The notes under the pieces are model-generated. The model had not been told where the DNA came from. It did no database searches and was given only the letters and a program-made list of their open reading frames with translations. Made by a program: the position numbers and the translations under genes. Of a DNA stretch of 14,299 bases, positions 6,256 to 13,625 are shown one piece after another; position 1 is the first letter of the stretch; each line of letters starts with the position of its first letter. This DNA comes from Thermoprotei archaeon (GTDB lineage: Archaea; Thermoproteota; Methanomethylicia; Nezhaarchaeales; WYZ-LMO8). The DNA is taken from NCBI GenBank assembly GCA_003650865.1, contig QMSN01000007.1, positions 1-14,299 of the forward strand. The letters run 5' to 3'.

Positions 6256-7206
6256 GTGGTTAGCGTTAACCGCTTATGCATGAGGTTCGTCAGCGAGCTC
6301 CTAGATCACCAGCAGGAGTACAGGGTTAAGGTTGAGAAGCTTTCTTGCGGAGCCACCGTCATAGATACAGGCTTAGAGGCTGCTGGAGGCTACTTGGCTG
6401 GACTTAAGCTGACTGAGATATGCTTAGGAGGGCTCGCTAACTGCTGGCTGACCTACATCCCCTATGGAGATGTGGAGATGCCAACCATAGTCGTAGCGAC
6501 GGACCATCCAGCCCTATCCCTACTTGGATGTCAGCTGGCTGGATGGATGGTCAAGGTGGGGGACTTCTTCGCCCCATGCTCAGGGCCTGCAAGAGCCCTA
6601 GCTAGGAAGCCCAAGAAGGTCTTTGAGAAGATAGGCTACAAGGACGAGTGTGATGAAGCGGTGATAGTCATGGAGACCTCTAAGAAGCCGACCGACGAAG
6701 TGGCTCAGAAGGTGGCTAGTGACTGTGGAGTTGAGCCTAAGAACCTCTACATGATACTGACTACCACGGCGTCCATGGCTGGCTCGGTTCAAGTATCCGG
6801 TAGGGTCGTGGAGACAGGGCTCTACAGGCTTGAGTACTTGGGGATGGATCCCAACAAGGTCTCGTTTGCAAGTGGCTCAGCTCCAATAATGCCTCCACAC
6901 CCAGACGTTGGCGTCTCAACAGCTAGGGAGGAGGACGCCTTGCTTTATGGGGGAGTGGCCAGCTACATCATCGACGAGGAGGAAGCTAAGCTAGAGGAGT
7001 ATAGTTCTAAAGCTCCTGCAACTGCATGGCCAGACTATGGCAAGACCTCCTACGAGGCCCTGAAGGCAGTGAACTTCGATTGGTCTAAGCTGGACCCATC
7101 GTTCTTCACTATAGGCAAGCTGGTTCTGGTGAGCCAGAAGACGGGCAAGGCCTTCGCGGGTGGTAGGATAAACCCAGACATGCTGAAGAGGTCTATAGGG
7201 CTCTAA
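6256..7206 (+). CDS. mch: Methenyl-H4MPT cyclohydrolase (Mch)
   Basis: Soluble enzyme that interconverts 5-formyl-H4MPT and 5,10-methenyl-H4MPT, the step between Ftr and Mtd. Family landmarks are VEKLSCGATVIDTG near the N-terminus, AAGGYLAGLKLTEICLGGLA shortly after, FASGSAPIMPPHPDVGVS in the centre, and EEDALLYGGVASYI. I place the start at the GTG at 6256, giving 316 aa, which matches the usual Mch length. The N-terminus then reads MVSVN as in relatives, and GGTGAT (6246-6251) lies 4 nt upstream. The longer frame from the TTG at 6208 adds 16 residues that do not resemble the family. The preceding 197 bp contain AT-rich promoter candidates, and a T-run follows the stop, so the gene may be monocistronic. 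It lies between the HisA-like gene and mer on the same strand. Confidence 0.95.
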   Translation: MVSVNRLCMRFVSELLDHQQEYRVKVEKLSCGATVIDTGLEAAGGYLAGLKLTEICLGGLANCWLTYIPYGDVEMPTIVVATDHPALSLLGCQLAGWMVKVGDFFAPCSGPARALARKPKKVFEKIGYKDECDEAVIVMETSKKPTDEVAQKVASDCGVEPKNLYMILTTTASMAGSVQVSGRVVETGLYRLEYLGMDPNKVSFASGSAPIMPPHPDVGVSTAREEDALLYGGVASYIIDEEEAKLEEYSSKAPATAWPDYGKTSYEALKAVNFDWSKLDPSFFTIGKLVLVSQKTGKAFAGGRINPDMLKRSIGL

Positions 7207-7212
7207 GCCCCC

Positions 7213-7221
7213 TCCTTTTTC
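7213..7221 (+). terminator. Oligo-T putative terminator after mch
   Basis: A pyrimidine run, TCCTTTTTC, begins 7 bp after the mch stop. Archaeal transcription commonly ends at oligo-T tracts without a hairpin. The mer gene has its own promoter-like motif downstream, which agrees with a transcript boundary here. Confidence 0.35.
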
Positions 7222-7263
7222 ACTTAAACTGCTTTCAGACTTTAACTGTAGCTTAAGTTGTAT

Positions 7264-7276
7264 GGAAAGTTTTAAG
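7264..7276 (+). promoter_or_regulatory. BRE/TATA-like promoter of mer
   Basis: GGAAAGTTTTAAG matches the pattern seen upstream of the importer operon (GAAA-NN-TTTTAAG). Initiation about 25 bp downstream would give a leader of roughly 40 nt before the ATG at 7341, including the GGTGGGAGGG ribosome-binding region. Confidence 0.45.
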
Positions 7277-7340
7277 TCGAAAGCATGGCTCAACGTAGTT
7301 CTACGGGTAGCTCTTAGAACTCTTGGTGGGAGGGTTCTAT

Positions 7341-8336
7341 ATGGCCTTAAAGTTTGGCATAGAGTTCGTCCCAGCTACTAGCGTCGATAGCCTCGTGAGC
7401 TCCATAGTCCAAGCTGAGAACGTGGGCTTCGACTACGTGTGGGTCACAGACCACTACGCCAACAGGTGTGTCTACATAGCGCTAGCCGTTGCAGCACTAA
7501 ACACAAAGAGGGTTAAGCTTGGAACAGGGGTCACAAACCCATACCACATACACCCGGCTTGGACCGCTGCAGCCATAGCGACTCTCAACGAAGTGAGCAA
7601 TGGAAGAGCAGTCCTAGGCTTAGGTCCAGGTGATAGGTCTACGCTTGGGCAACTCGGCATAAGCCTAAGCAAACCATTAACCACAGTTAGAGAGGCTGTT
7701 GAGATCATAAGGAAGTTGTGGGCAGGCGAGTCAGTGAACTTTAGTGGAGACGTCTTCAACTTGAAGAGCGCTAGGCTCAGCTTTAAACCTGCAACTAGGA
7801 TCCCCATCTACATAGGCGCTCAAGGCCCTAAGATGCTGGAGCTAGCTGGAGTCATAGGAGACGGCGTGCTAATAAACGCCTCACACCCCAAGGACTTCGA
7901 GTTCGCGGTTAAGTACATAAGGAGTGGAGCTGAGAAAGCTGGTAGAAAGCTTGAGGAGATAGATGTAGCCGCCTACGCCGCCCTCTCAGTTGACGAAGAC
8001 CCAGCTAAGGCTAGGAATGCAGCGAGGATAGTGGTTGCATTCATAGTTGCAGGCTCTCCCGACAACGTGCTTGAGAGGCATGGGATAAAGAAGGAGGAGG
8101 TTGAAGCCGTTAGACAGGCAATAGCGAAGGGAGACATACCCGGCGCTGGCAAGGCGGTGTCTGACGACTCGATAAACGCCTTCTCAGTCTCAGGCACGCC
8201 TGAGGAGTGCATATCGAGGATTGAGCAGCTGATAAAGATGGGTGTAACGCAGTTCGTAGCTGGATCGCCTCTCGGACCAAAGAAGAAGGCCGCCATAGAG
8301 GTTATAGGGAGAAAAATAATACCGGCGTTTAAGTAG
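7341..8336 (+). CDS. mer: F420-dependent methylene-H4MPT reductase (Mer)
   Basis: Cytoplasmic TIM-barrel enzyme of the bacterial-luciferase-like superfamily. It reversibly reduces methylene-H4MPT to methyl-H4MPT with reduced F420. Diagnostic stretches are MALKFGIEFVP at the start, GFDYVWVTDHYANR, KLGTGVTNPYHIHPAWTA, GRAVLGLGPGDRSTLGQLGI, and RIPIYIGAQGPKMLELAG. I choose the ATG at 7341 (331 aa, typical for Mer): GGTGGGAGGG (7325-7334) sits 6 nt upstream and the protein then begins like its relatives. The TTG at 7323 would add six residues and lose the ribosome-binding site. Its stop is only 5 bp from the end of the convergent fwdC gene. Other F420-dependent luciferase-like oxidoreductases are less likely, given the length, the motifs and the full H4MPT pathway around it. 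Confidence 0.93.
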   Translation: MALKFGIEFVPATSVDSLVSSIVQAENVGFDYVWVTDHYANRCVYIALAVAALNTKRVKLGTGVTNPYHIHPAWTAAAIATLNEVSNGRAVLGLGPGDRSTLGQLGISLSKPLTTVREAVEIIRKLWAGESVNFSGDVFNLKSARLSFKPATRIPIYIGAQGPKMLELAGVIGDGVLINASHPKDFEFAVKYIRSGAEKAGRKLEEIDVAAYAALSVDEDPAKARNAARIVVAFIVAGSPDNVLERHGIKKEEVEAVRQAIAKGDIPGAGKAVSDDSINAFSVSGTPEECISRIEQLIKMGVTQFVAGSPLGPKKKAAIEVIGRKIIPAFK

Positions 8337-8341
8337 CCCTC

Positions 8342-9199
8342 TTAAACCTCCACTTCAACTTTTTGTAGTAGCTCCTCGTACCTCTTGAGGTGCGGGTTGT
8401 TCTTTAAGCTCACCACGAGCCTCCCAGCACACCTCTCATTGTACAGAGCGTCACCAACGAATACTAGTAGTGGCCCCTCAATTTTCTGGCCAGCCACCTT
8501 CATGGACGGCCTGACCTCATCTATGTAGAAGCTCGGTAGAATTGACGGTATAGACCCTAGCACCACGACTCTGCCGCCAGTCATCCTAGCTCCAGCCTTG
8601 CCAGCGCAGTTGCCCTTGATCAGTATGTTGCCTCCCCTCATGCTGAGGCCCGGCATTATGTCGCATGAACCTTCGATTATTATGGCTCCACCCCTCATGC
8701 CGAGGCCCACCTCAGCTCCAGCGTCGCCGTGTATCACTATCGTCCCACCCCTCATGCCAGCTGGTGGGAGCTCACCTCTATAGGCCCCTCCCACCCTATC
8801 TGAGGCTGAGCCGAAGACCTCTATTGTGCCTCCATACATCTTAGCTCCAAGCGAAGTGCCAGCTAAGCCCTTAATTGTGAGCTTACCTCCCTTCATCTTC
8901 CGCCCGGCGTAGGGGCCTACGTCGCCCTCAACCTCAATTTCGCCAGCAGACATCTTCTCGCCGACTCTCCTAAGCCTAGCCGTGAAGCCCTTGAACACTA
9001 TCTTCACATCACTTGGCTGCTGTGCTACGTCGCCCTCAACCTTGAAGACCTCTGAGAGCTTCACCTGCCTATTGCCAACCCAGACGGTTAAGTTAGATAC
9101 TTCGCTCAGCGTAAGCCCTGCAATCCTATCAGGTATAACCTCCTCGACTTCAACGGGCACTTTGGGGTCATTATCTAGAGTTAAGGTTAGAGCCATCAC
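8342..9199 (-). CDS. fwdC: Formylmethanofuran dehydrogenase subunit C (FwdC)
   Basis: Structural subunit of the formylmethanofuran dehydrogenase complex. It is homologous to the C-terminal beta-helix domain of glutamate synthase and holds the FwdA and FwdB subunits together. The protein (285 aa) contains a 19-residue periodic repeat over roughly its middle third, each unit starting with M-x-GG: KMSAGEIEVEG, KMKGGKLTIKG, KMYGGTIEVFG, MRGGTIVIHG, MRGGAIIIEG, MRGGNILIKG, MTGGRVVVLG. One unit is enlarged by about ten residues. The GTG at 9199 overlaps the fwdA stop as GTGA; the adjacent ATG at 9196 (TGATG) is an equally plausible start. Both follow GGAGGTG, so translation is probably coupled to fwdA. 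It is the last gene of the minus-strand operon. A stand-alone glutamate-synthase domain protein is excluded by position beside fwdA. Confidence 0.93.
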   Translation of the reverse strand: MMALTLTLDNDPKVPVEVEEVIPDRIAGLTLSEVSNLTVWVGNRQVKLSEVFKVEGDVAQQPSDVKIVFKGFTARLRRVGEKMSAGEIEVEGDVGPYAGRKMKGGKLTIKGLAGTSLGAKMYGGTIEVFGSASDRVGGAYRGELPPAGMRGGTIVIHGDAGAEVGLGMRGGAIIIEGSCDIMPGLSMRGGNILIKGNCAGKAGARMTGGRVVVLGSIPSILPSFYIDEVRPSMKVAGQKIEGPLLVFVGDALYNERCAGRLVVSLKNNPHLKRYEELLQKVEVEV

Positions 9200-10914
9200 T
9201 TAGCCACCTCCACCTTAAGGGGCTTCCTTAGCTCGTGCTCACCTATCACGTAGTTCTCAAAGGACACGCTGTAAAGCTTGGGGAATGCCTCCTTCACGTA
9301 GTTGACTGTGGACTTATAGGCGTCTGGGTCTAGAGCCTTGGTGGCGTCGACGTAGTACGTGGAGCCATAGAGATTTGGCTCAACAACCTCGCCATCCTTT
9401 ACCACTATAACTCCTGACTTTATCGTGTAGAGGGCTCTCTTAAAGGCCCTTATGAAGGCCTTGTAGTCCTTAGACACGTCTACCTCAACTGGGTTTAAGT
9501 CGTATATGGCTATGTCGGCGTCAGCTCCAACCCCTAAGTGACCCTTCTCCGGCATTCCAAGTATCTTGGCTGGGCCAGCCCTAGTCACTATCGCCACGTC
9601 GTAGAGCGTGTACTCCCTATCGACCGCTGGTAGAGCTGTGTGCTTCAGCCCTCTCCTGTTGAGCTTAGCCATGATCTCCTCCCTAGCCTTCTTGCTGACA
9701 AGCCACGAGAGCCCCAGTGGGTACTTAGTGAACCTACCAGCGTTGGGGTTATCAGTTGCGAACACTATCTTCCACGGGTCCTTGGTGAGCAGGGCAACCT
9801 CAAGCCCAATGCTCCACTGAACGGTGTTTACGTAATTGCTCTTCTTGTACAGGTAGGGGACTATGCCCGTTGTGGCCTCGCTCTCAGCCATACCTCCAAA
9901 CCACTTGCCCATCATTATGTGGTAGAGCACGTACTCGAATGGCGCGTCAGCAGTCATGGTTAAGGACTCCCCAAATATGACTTGGCCGAGGTCTAGAGTC
10001 ACGTGGTTGTGGGCGTTTAGGTACTTAGCTATGGCCTCACCACCTGAACTTAAGTTAGCCCAGCCAGTGCCAGCGTAGCCTGTGAACTGGACGTGAGTTA
10101 TGTGCATGATGGGTTTGTCGCCTGTAGCTAGGTCCGACACGCAGTCCATGGTCTTAAGGGTTGTCACGTAGTTGCCGGGGAAGCCAAGCCTATTGCAGTG
10201 GACGTGTATCGGATGTGGAAGCTTGAGCTCTATAACCGCCTTGCAGAGCCCCCTAACTATGTCCCTAGGCGTTATGTTGAACTCAGGCAGCTGCTCATCC
10301 AAGTCTAAACCTACATACCTATTCCACCAAGTGGGCTCAGCCACACCTGGATTCACTATCTTAACGGCGTACCCCTTGGTCTCCTTGAGAACCCAAGCTA
10401 TGTAGCACTTCAGGGACTCAATGTCCCCCTTACTTATGAACTCCATCACGAGCCTATTGGTCCCCAAGAGCGGGTAGCATGCCTTGTCGAGGATTGGTAT
10501 GTCGTCGAGCTCCTCGTGGGTATGCCTGGACTTCAAGGGCACCGTGGCGGGCTCTATAGCAGTAGTCCAACCCATCTGAGCGTACTTGTAGCCTATGTAA
10601 GCCGTTGAAGGCACCACAAGTCCAGTGCCGCACCTACGGGTTGGAGTAGCCTTTATCCAAGCCCTCCTGTGGTCTTGAGGTGACATTATCCTGCCGAAGT
10701 TGAACTTAGGTCCAGCTATGTGGGTGTGTGGATCCACGCCTCCAGGCATGACTAGCTTGCCCTTAGCGTCTATGATCATTGCCTTAGACTCCTCTATCTC
10801 CGATGGGTCAACTATCTTGCCGTCTCGCACCCCTATATCCATGACCTCGCAGTCCACTTTGTTTATAGGGTCTATTACGTGCCCTCCCCTAATTATTATG
10901 GGTTTAGGCTGCAC
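9196..10914 (-). CDS. fwdA: Formylmethanofuran dehydrogenase subunit A (FwdA)
   Basis: Amidohydrolase-type subunit that condenses formate, made from CO2 by FwdB, with methanofuran. Binuclear-metal ligands are visible in order: HTH (H63 and H65), the lysine expected to be carboxylated in GYAVKIVNPG, histidines in HPIHVHCNRLGFPGN and MHITHVQFTGYAGTG, and an aspartate in FATDNPNAGRF. The family-specific N-terminus is IIIRGGHVIDPINKVDCEVM. I place the start at the GTG at 10914 (572 aa, the usual FwdA length), because GGAGG (10928-10924) lies 9 nt upstream. The ATG at 10935 has no ribosome-binding site and would add seven basic residues. The gene overlaps the 3' end of the fwdDB gene by 11 bp and touches fwdC at its own end. 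Dihydropyrimidinase-like hydrolases are related, but the flanking fwd genes settle the call. Confidence 0.95.
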   Translation of the reverse strand: MQPKPIIIRGGHVIDPINKVDCEVMDIGVRDGKIVDPSEIEESKAMIIDAKGKLVMPGGVDPHTHIAGPKFNFGRIMSPQDHRRAWIKATPTRRCGTGLVVPSTAYIGYKYAQMGWTTAIEPATVPLKSRHTHEELDDIPILDKACYPLLGTNRLVMEFISKGDIESLKCYIAWVLKETKGYAVKIVNPGVAEPTWWNRYVGLDLDEQLPEFNITPRDIVRGLCKAVIELKLPHPIHVHCNRLGFPGNYVTTLKTMDCVSDLATGDKPIMHITHVQFTGYAGTGWANLSSGGEAIAKYLNAHNHVTLDLGQVIFGESLTMTADAPFEYVLYHIMMGKWFGGMAESEATTGIVPYLYKKSNYVNTVQWSIGLEVALLTKDPWKIVFATDNPNAGRFTKYPLGLSWLVSKKAREEIMAKLNRRGLKHTALPAVDREYTLYDVAIVTRAGPAKILGMPEKGHLGVGADADIAIYDLNPVEVDVSKDYKAFIRAFKRALYTIKSGVIVVKDGEVVEPNLYGSTYYVDATKALDPDAYKSTVNYVKEAFPKLYSVSFENYVIGEHELRKPLKVEVAK

Positions 10915-12646
10915 GGGCCTTAACCTCCTCAACATATTTTATCATCTTCTCGAGAACCTCAACGTCATCCATAAGCCCATCGCTCTCAAGGGCCCTCTTA
11001 ACCCTGAGCACCACGTTGTCCATCCTATAGCTGACGCCTTCAGCGTCTATGCCGAGCATCTTAGTGGGAATGTATACGTCTGAGAGACCAGCGACTAGAG
11101 ACCACTTGGGGTCTACGACTATCAGCGGTATGTTGGCTAAATGCCTGAGCGCTTGAGCTGGGAAGTGAGCTCCCGGGTCACTGGCTACAACTAGAGCTGC
11201 GTCGACTTCACCTCGAGCTAGCAGATCAATTGTGGAGGTGACACCTGGGTTGTACCTCGGATACCCTCTGCTCAAGTCGACGGCGTAGGGGTAACCTGTG
11301 AGCCACGCAAAGGCGTGGTTGTTGCCAGCTACGTTGAAGTGACCTCTCATGGGGTTTAAGCTGAAGGTAGTCCAATCGTTTAGCGCTTGGACAAGCCTTA
11401 TGGCAGCCTCTATGTTCCTGTTCCTAGCTGAAGTCGCGGTCAGCCCTAAGCCGTAGAATAGGACTCCGAACTTGGCTGACATCATCATGTCGGCCATCTT
11501 AACTATGACGTCCCTAGGCACACCAGCCACCTCGTCGCTCTCTAGCTCAAGGCCCTTGACAACCATGTGGACCGCTGTTAGGAGGTCGTAGTCCATGCCC
11601 GGCTTCACCTTGACGAACATGTCCGCAACCCTAGCTGCCTCAGTTTCCCTGACGTCCACCACTATGATCCTCCTCTCCCCCCTCCCCTTGATCTTCAATC
11701 CCTTAGCTAAAGCTGAGTACCTCACGAAGTGCCTCGGGTGGGAGGATGGCGGGTTGCACCCCCAAAACACCATTAAGTCCGCGTTGTCCCTTATGTTGCC
11801 CAGAGTTGAAGTGACAATGCCGAACTGCTGAATGCCCATAACCGACGGCCCGTGGCAAAACGTGGACAGGTTGTCGATGACACCGCCCACGAGCTCGGCC
11901 AGCCTTATGCCAAGCCTAGTAGCTTCGTTTGATGTCTCGCTCCAGCCGAATAGTAGCGGGTACTTAGCGTTCACCAAGATCTCAGCAGCCCTCTTAATGG
12001 CCTCGTCGTAGCTGACCGGCTTGAGCTCGTCTCCAACCCTCACGAGAGGTGTCTTAACTCTCTCAGCGGCGTAGCTCTTGAATTTAGCTAGAGACCTGGC
12101 GCAGGCGTTTTTTATAGATGATATCACGCCTGACTTAACTTCAACTACCAAGTCGTCGCAGAGGCAGCCGCATATGGGGCATATGTGGCTCTCAAAGATC
12201 CCTTCACCCTTGAAGTCCCCTGGACTCATCAAGTAGTCCACTGGAACCTTGAGGAGCTTCTTGCCAGCGTTCTTCGAGACAACCTCTTCAGGTGTTGGCA
12301 CGGGCTCTTCGGTTGGCTCTATGAAGGCCTTTGAGTCCTTGAAGAAGGGCATCCCCGTGCTCCTAGTCCTAACTGATATTAAGGCGTTGGCCCATGGACC
12401 TAAGGGTATGAATGCTAAGCCTCGAGGGTTCCCCTTATAGGCCTTGACCTGCAGGACTACTGAGCCTACTTCAGTCGTGACCTTGACGTTTGAGCCCTCC
12501 TTAACCCCTAGCTCAGCCATGTCGTCTGGATTCATGAAGCATATGGCTGCCGCATCAGCGTACTCCTTCGTGTACCTCTCACTCTCTATCTGAGACCCCT
12601 GCTTAATCGTCCTTCCAGTGACTAGAGCCACCTCAAGCCTCGGCAT
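10904..12646 (-). CDS. fwdDB: Formylmethanofuran dehydrogenase FwdD-FwdB fusion (catalytic subunit)
   Basis: Catalytic Mo/W-pterin subunit that reduces CO2 to formate inside the Fwd complex. Residues about 1-110 are a FwdD-type molybdopterin-dinucleotide-binding domain (LVTGRTIKQGSQIE, GVKEGSNVKVTTEVGSVVL, RGLAFIPLGPWANALIS). After a linker of about 40 residues the FwdB part begins. It has a [4Fe-4S] motif with C156, C159, C163 and C182 in CPICGCLCDD...NACARS, plus an additional C161. The pterin-metal ligand is expected at C264 in TFCHGPSVMG, encoded as TGC rather than a selenocysteine TGA. GCNPPSSHPRH and the MRGHFNVAG region follow. FwdD and FwdB are usually separate proteins of about 130 and 430 aa; here they are one 580-aa chain, with the FwdD domain first. 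The ATG at 12646 lies 9 bp after the mtd stop. Formate dehydrogenases share the fold, but their pterin-binding domain is C-terminal. Confidence 0.93.
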   Translation of the reverse strand: MPRLEVALVTGRTIKQGSQIESERYTKEYADAAAICFMNPDDMAELGVKEGSNVKVTTEVGSVVLQVKAYKGNPRGLAFIPLGPWANALISVRTRSTGMPFFKDSKAFIEPTEEPVPTPEEVVSKNAGKKLLKVPVDYLMSPGDFKGEGIFESHICPICGCLCDDLVVEVKSGVISSIKNACARSLAKFKSYAAERVKTPLVRVGDELKPVSYDEAIKRAAEILVNAKYPLLFGWSETSNEATRLGIRLAELVGGVIDNLSTFCHGPSVMGIQQFGIVTSTLGNIRDNADLMVFWGCNPPSSHPRHFVRYSALAKGLKIKGRGERRIIVVDVRETEAARVADMFVKVKPGMDYDLLTAVHMVVKGLELESDEVAGVPRDVIVKMADMMMSAKFGVLFYGLGLTATSARNRNIEAAIRLVQALNDWTTFSLNPMRGHFNVAGNNHAFAWLTGYPYAVDLSRGYPRYNPGVTSTIDLLARGEVDAALVVASDPGAHFPAQALRHLANIPLIVVDPKWSLVAGLSDVYIPTKMLGIDAEGVSYRMDNVVLRVKRALESDGLMDDVEVLEKMIKYVEEVKARAA

Positions 12647-12655
12647 CTGAGACCC

Positions 12656-13501
12656 TCACTTGAGCTTAGGAAGCTTCTCCACAAGCCTCCTCTTAACAGC
12701 TAGTTCGCCGCTGGCTCTGTGCGGCATCCTCATCACTTGGTCTGCGCTCTTCTCGATCTCCCTAGCTTCGTCAGCTAGCTTGGCCGCGTACCTCATGAGC
12801 TCGTGGCCAGCGGCTATTAGAGGTATGTACTTAGCCCACTCCTGAACCTTGAAGCAACCCTCAGTCGTTAAGTCAGCTACTCTCCTAGCGGCCTCGAAGG
12901 CCGCCATGGCCTTAGCCTGAGCGTACGGGTTTGAGAAGCCGGCGTTCTCGATCGCCAAGTCCTTGTTCACAACTATCTTCGGTAGCTTGACCTCCTCGCC
13001 CCTCTTTATGGCAGCTATCATCTCATCCACGGCCTTGACGAGTGTGTTGAAGACCCCCGTTATGGCTAAGACCCTTATCACATCGGCGTTGAAGAGAGCC
13101 ATCTCAACTGGATCTAGGAACTCCCTCCTAGCTCCTATCATGGAGTCTGCCTCGACGATTATGTAGCCGAAGCCTCCCTCCTCAAACTTAGCTACAGCCT
13201 TCTTGGCTGGTGCATCGCTCACCACAACAACTGGTACGTTCAGCGCTTTAGCTGCCTCCCTAGCCTTGGTCGGGCCGGGGAGAGCGGCGTTTGGGCTTAA
13301 CACCACGATTAGCTGAGGCTTAAAGGGCTCCAGCATCTTGACTAGCTGCTCCGCCTCCTCGGGGTTCATCTTAGCTCCGCTAGTCACAACCCTGACGGTT
13401 ATGTCTCCTCGATCAGCCCTCTCATCAAGCAGATACTCGAACAGCGGCGCGCAACCTATGCACCCTAGCTTTATAACACCAACTCTAACAGGCTCCTGCA
13501 A
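12656..13501 (-). CDS. mtd: F420-dependent methylene-H4MPT dehydrogenase (Mtd)
   Basis: Soluble enzyme that reversibly reduces methenyl-H4MPT to methylene-H4MPT with reduced F420. The sequence carries the family blocks: VGVIKLGCIGCAPLFEYLLD, RADRGDITVRVVTSGAKM, VVLSPNAALPGPTKARE, GYIIVEADSMIGARREFLDP, VEMALFNADVIRVLAITG, ENAGFSNPYAQAKAMAA, and KLADEAREIEK near the end. Length is 281 aa, normal for Mtd. The start is the TTG at 13501, with GGGGG 6 nt upstream and no ATG or GTG in a suitable place. It is the first gene of the minus-strand operon mtd-fwdDB-fwdA-fwdC, and its promoter lies in the 124-bp gap shared with divergent ftr. It is not the H2-dependent Hmd, which is an unrelated sequence family. 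Confidence 0.95.
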   Translation of the reverse strand: MQEPVRVGVIKLGCIGCAPLFEYLLDERADRGDITVRVVTSGAKMNPEEAEQLVKMLEPFKPQLIVVLSPNAALPGPTKAREAAKALNVPVVVVSDAPAKKAVAKFEEGGFGYIIVEADSMIGARREFLDPVEMALFNADVIRVLAITGVFNTLVKAVDEMIAAIKRGEEVKLPKIVVNKDLAIENAGFSNPYAQAKAMAAFEAARRVADLTTEGCFKVQEWAKYIPLIAAGHELMRYAAKLADEAREIEKSADQVMRMPHRASGELAVKRRLVEKLPKLK

Positions 13502-13538
13502 AACGGGCCCCCAGCTATAATGTTTGTTTAATCAAGAT

Positions 13539-13553
13539 CGAAAAAGCTTTTCC
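13539..13553 (-). promoter_or_regulatory. BRE/TATA-like promoter of the mtd-fwd operon
   Basis: On the minus strand this reads GGAAAAGCTTTTTCG, a BRE-like GGAAAA followed by an AT-rich box. Initiation about 25 bp further would fall near 13520, leaving a leader of about 20 nt containing the GGGGG ribosome-binding site of mtd. It contains the palindrome AAAGCTTT, which recurs at 13577-13584 before ftr. Confidence 0.4.
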
Positions 13554-13570
13554 GTTTTTCATAGCTGAGA

Positions 13571-13587
13571 ATAGTTAAAGCTTTAGC
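13571..13587 (+). promoter_or_regulatory. TATA-like promoter of ftr
   Basis: ATAGTTAAAGCTTTAGC lies about 40-55 bp before the ftr TTG. Initiation would be expected near 13605, giving a short leader with GGGGGT (13615-13620). A further AT-rich stretch (GATTAAAAATAGG, 13598-13610) is closer to the start and could serve instead. Confidence 0.35.
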
Positions 13588-13625
13588 TCCTAGCGATGAT
13601 TAAAAATAGGGTTTGGGGGTCTAGG

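Noticed and set aside
8523..8950. Tandem DNA repeat or CRISPR-like array suggested by recurring CCCCTCATG motifs
   Set aside because: The periodicity reflects the 19-residue M-x-GG protein repeat of FwdC; the units are degenerate at DNA level and lie within a coding frame.
10915..10935. ATG at 10935 as the fwdA start
   Set aside because: It lacks a ribosome-binding site; the GTG at 10914 follows GGAGG and gives normal family length. This is not fully excluded.
10904..12646. Formate dehydrogenase alpha subunit
   Set aside because: The fold is shared, but the domain order, the FwdB-specific cysteine motifs and the neighbours fwdA and fwdC identify the formylmethanofuran enzyme.
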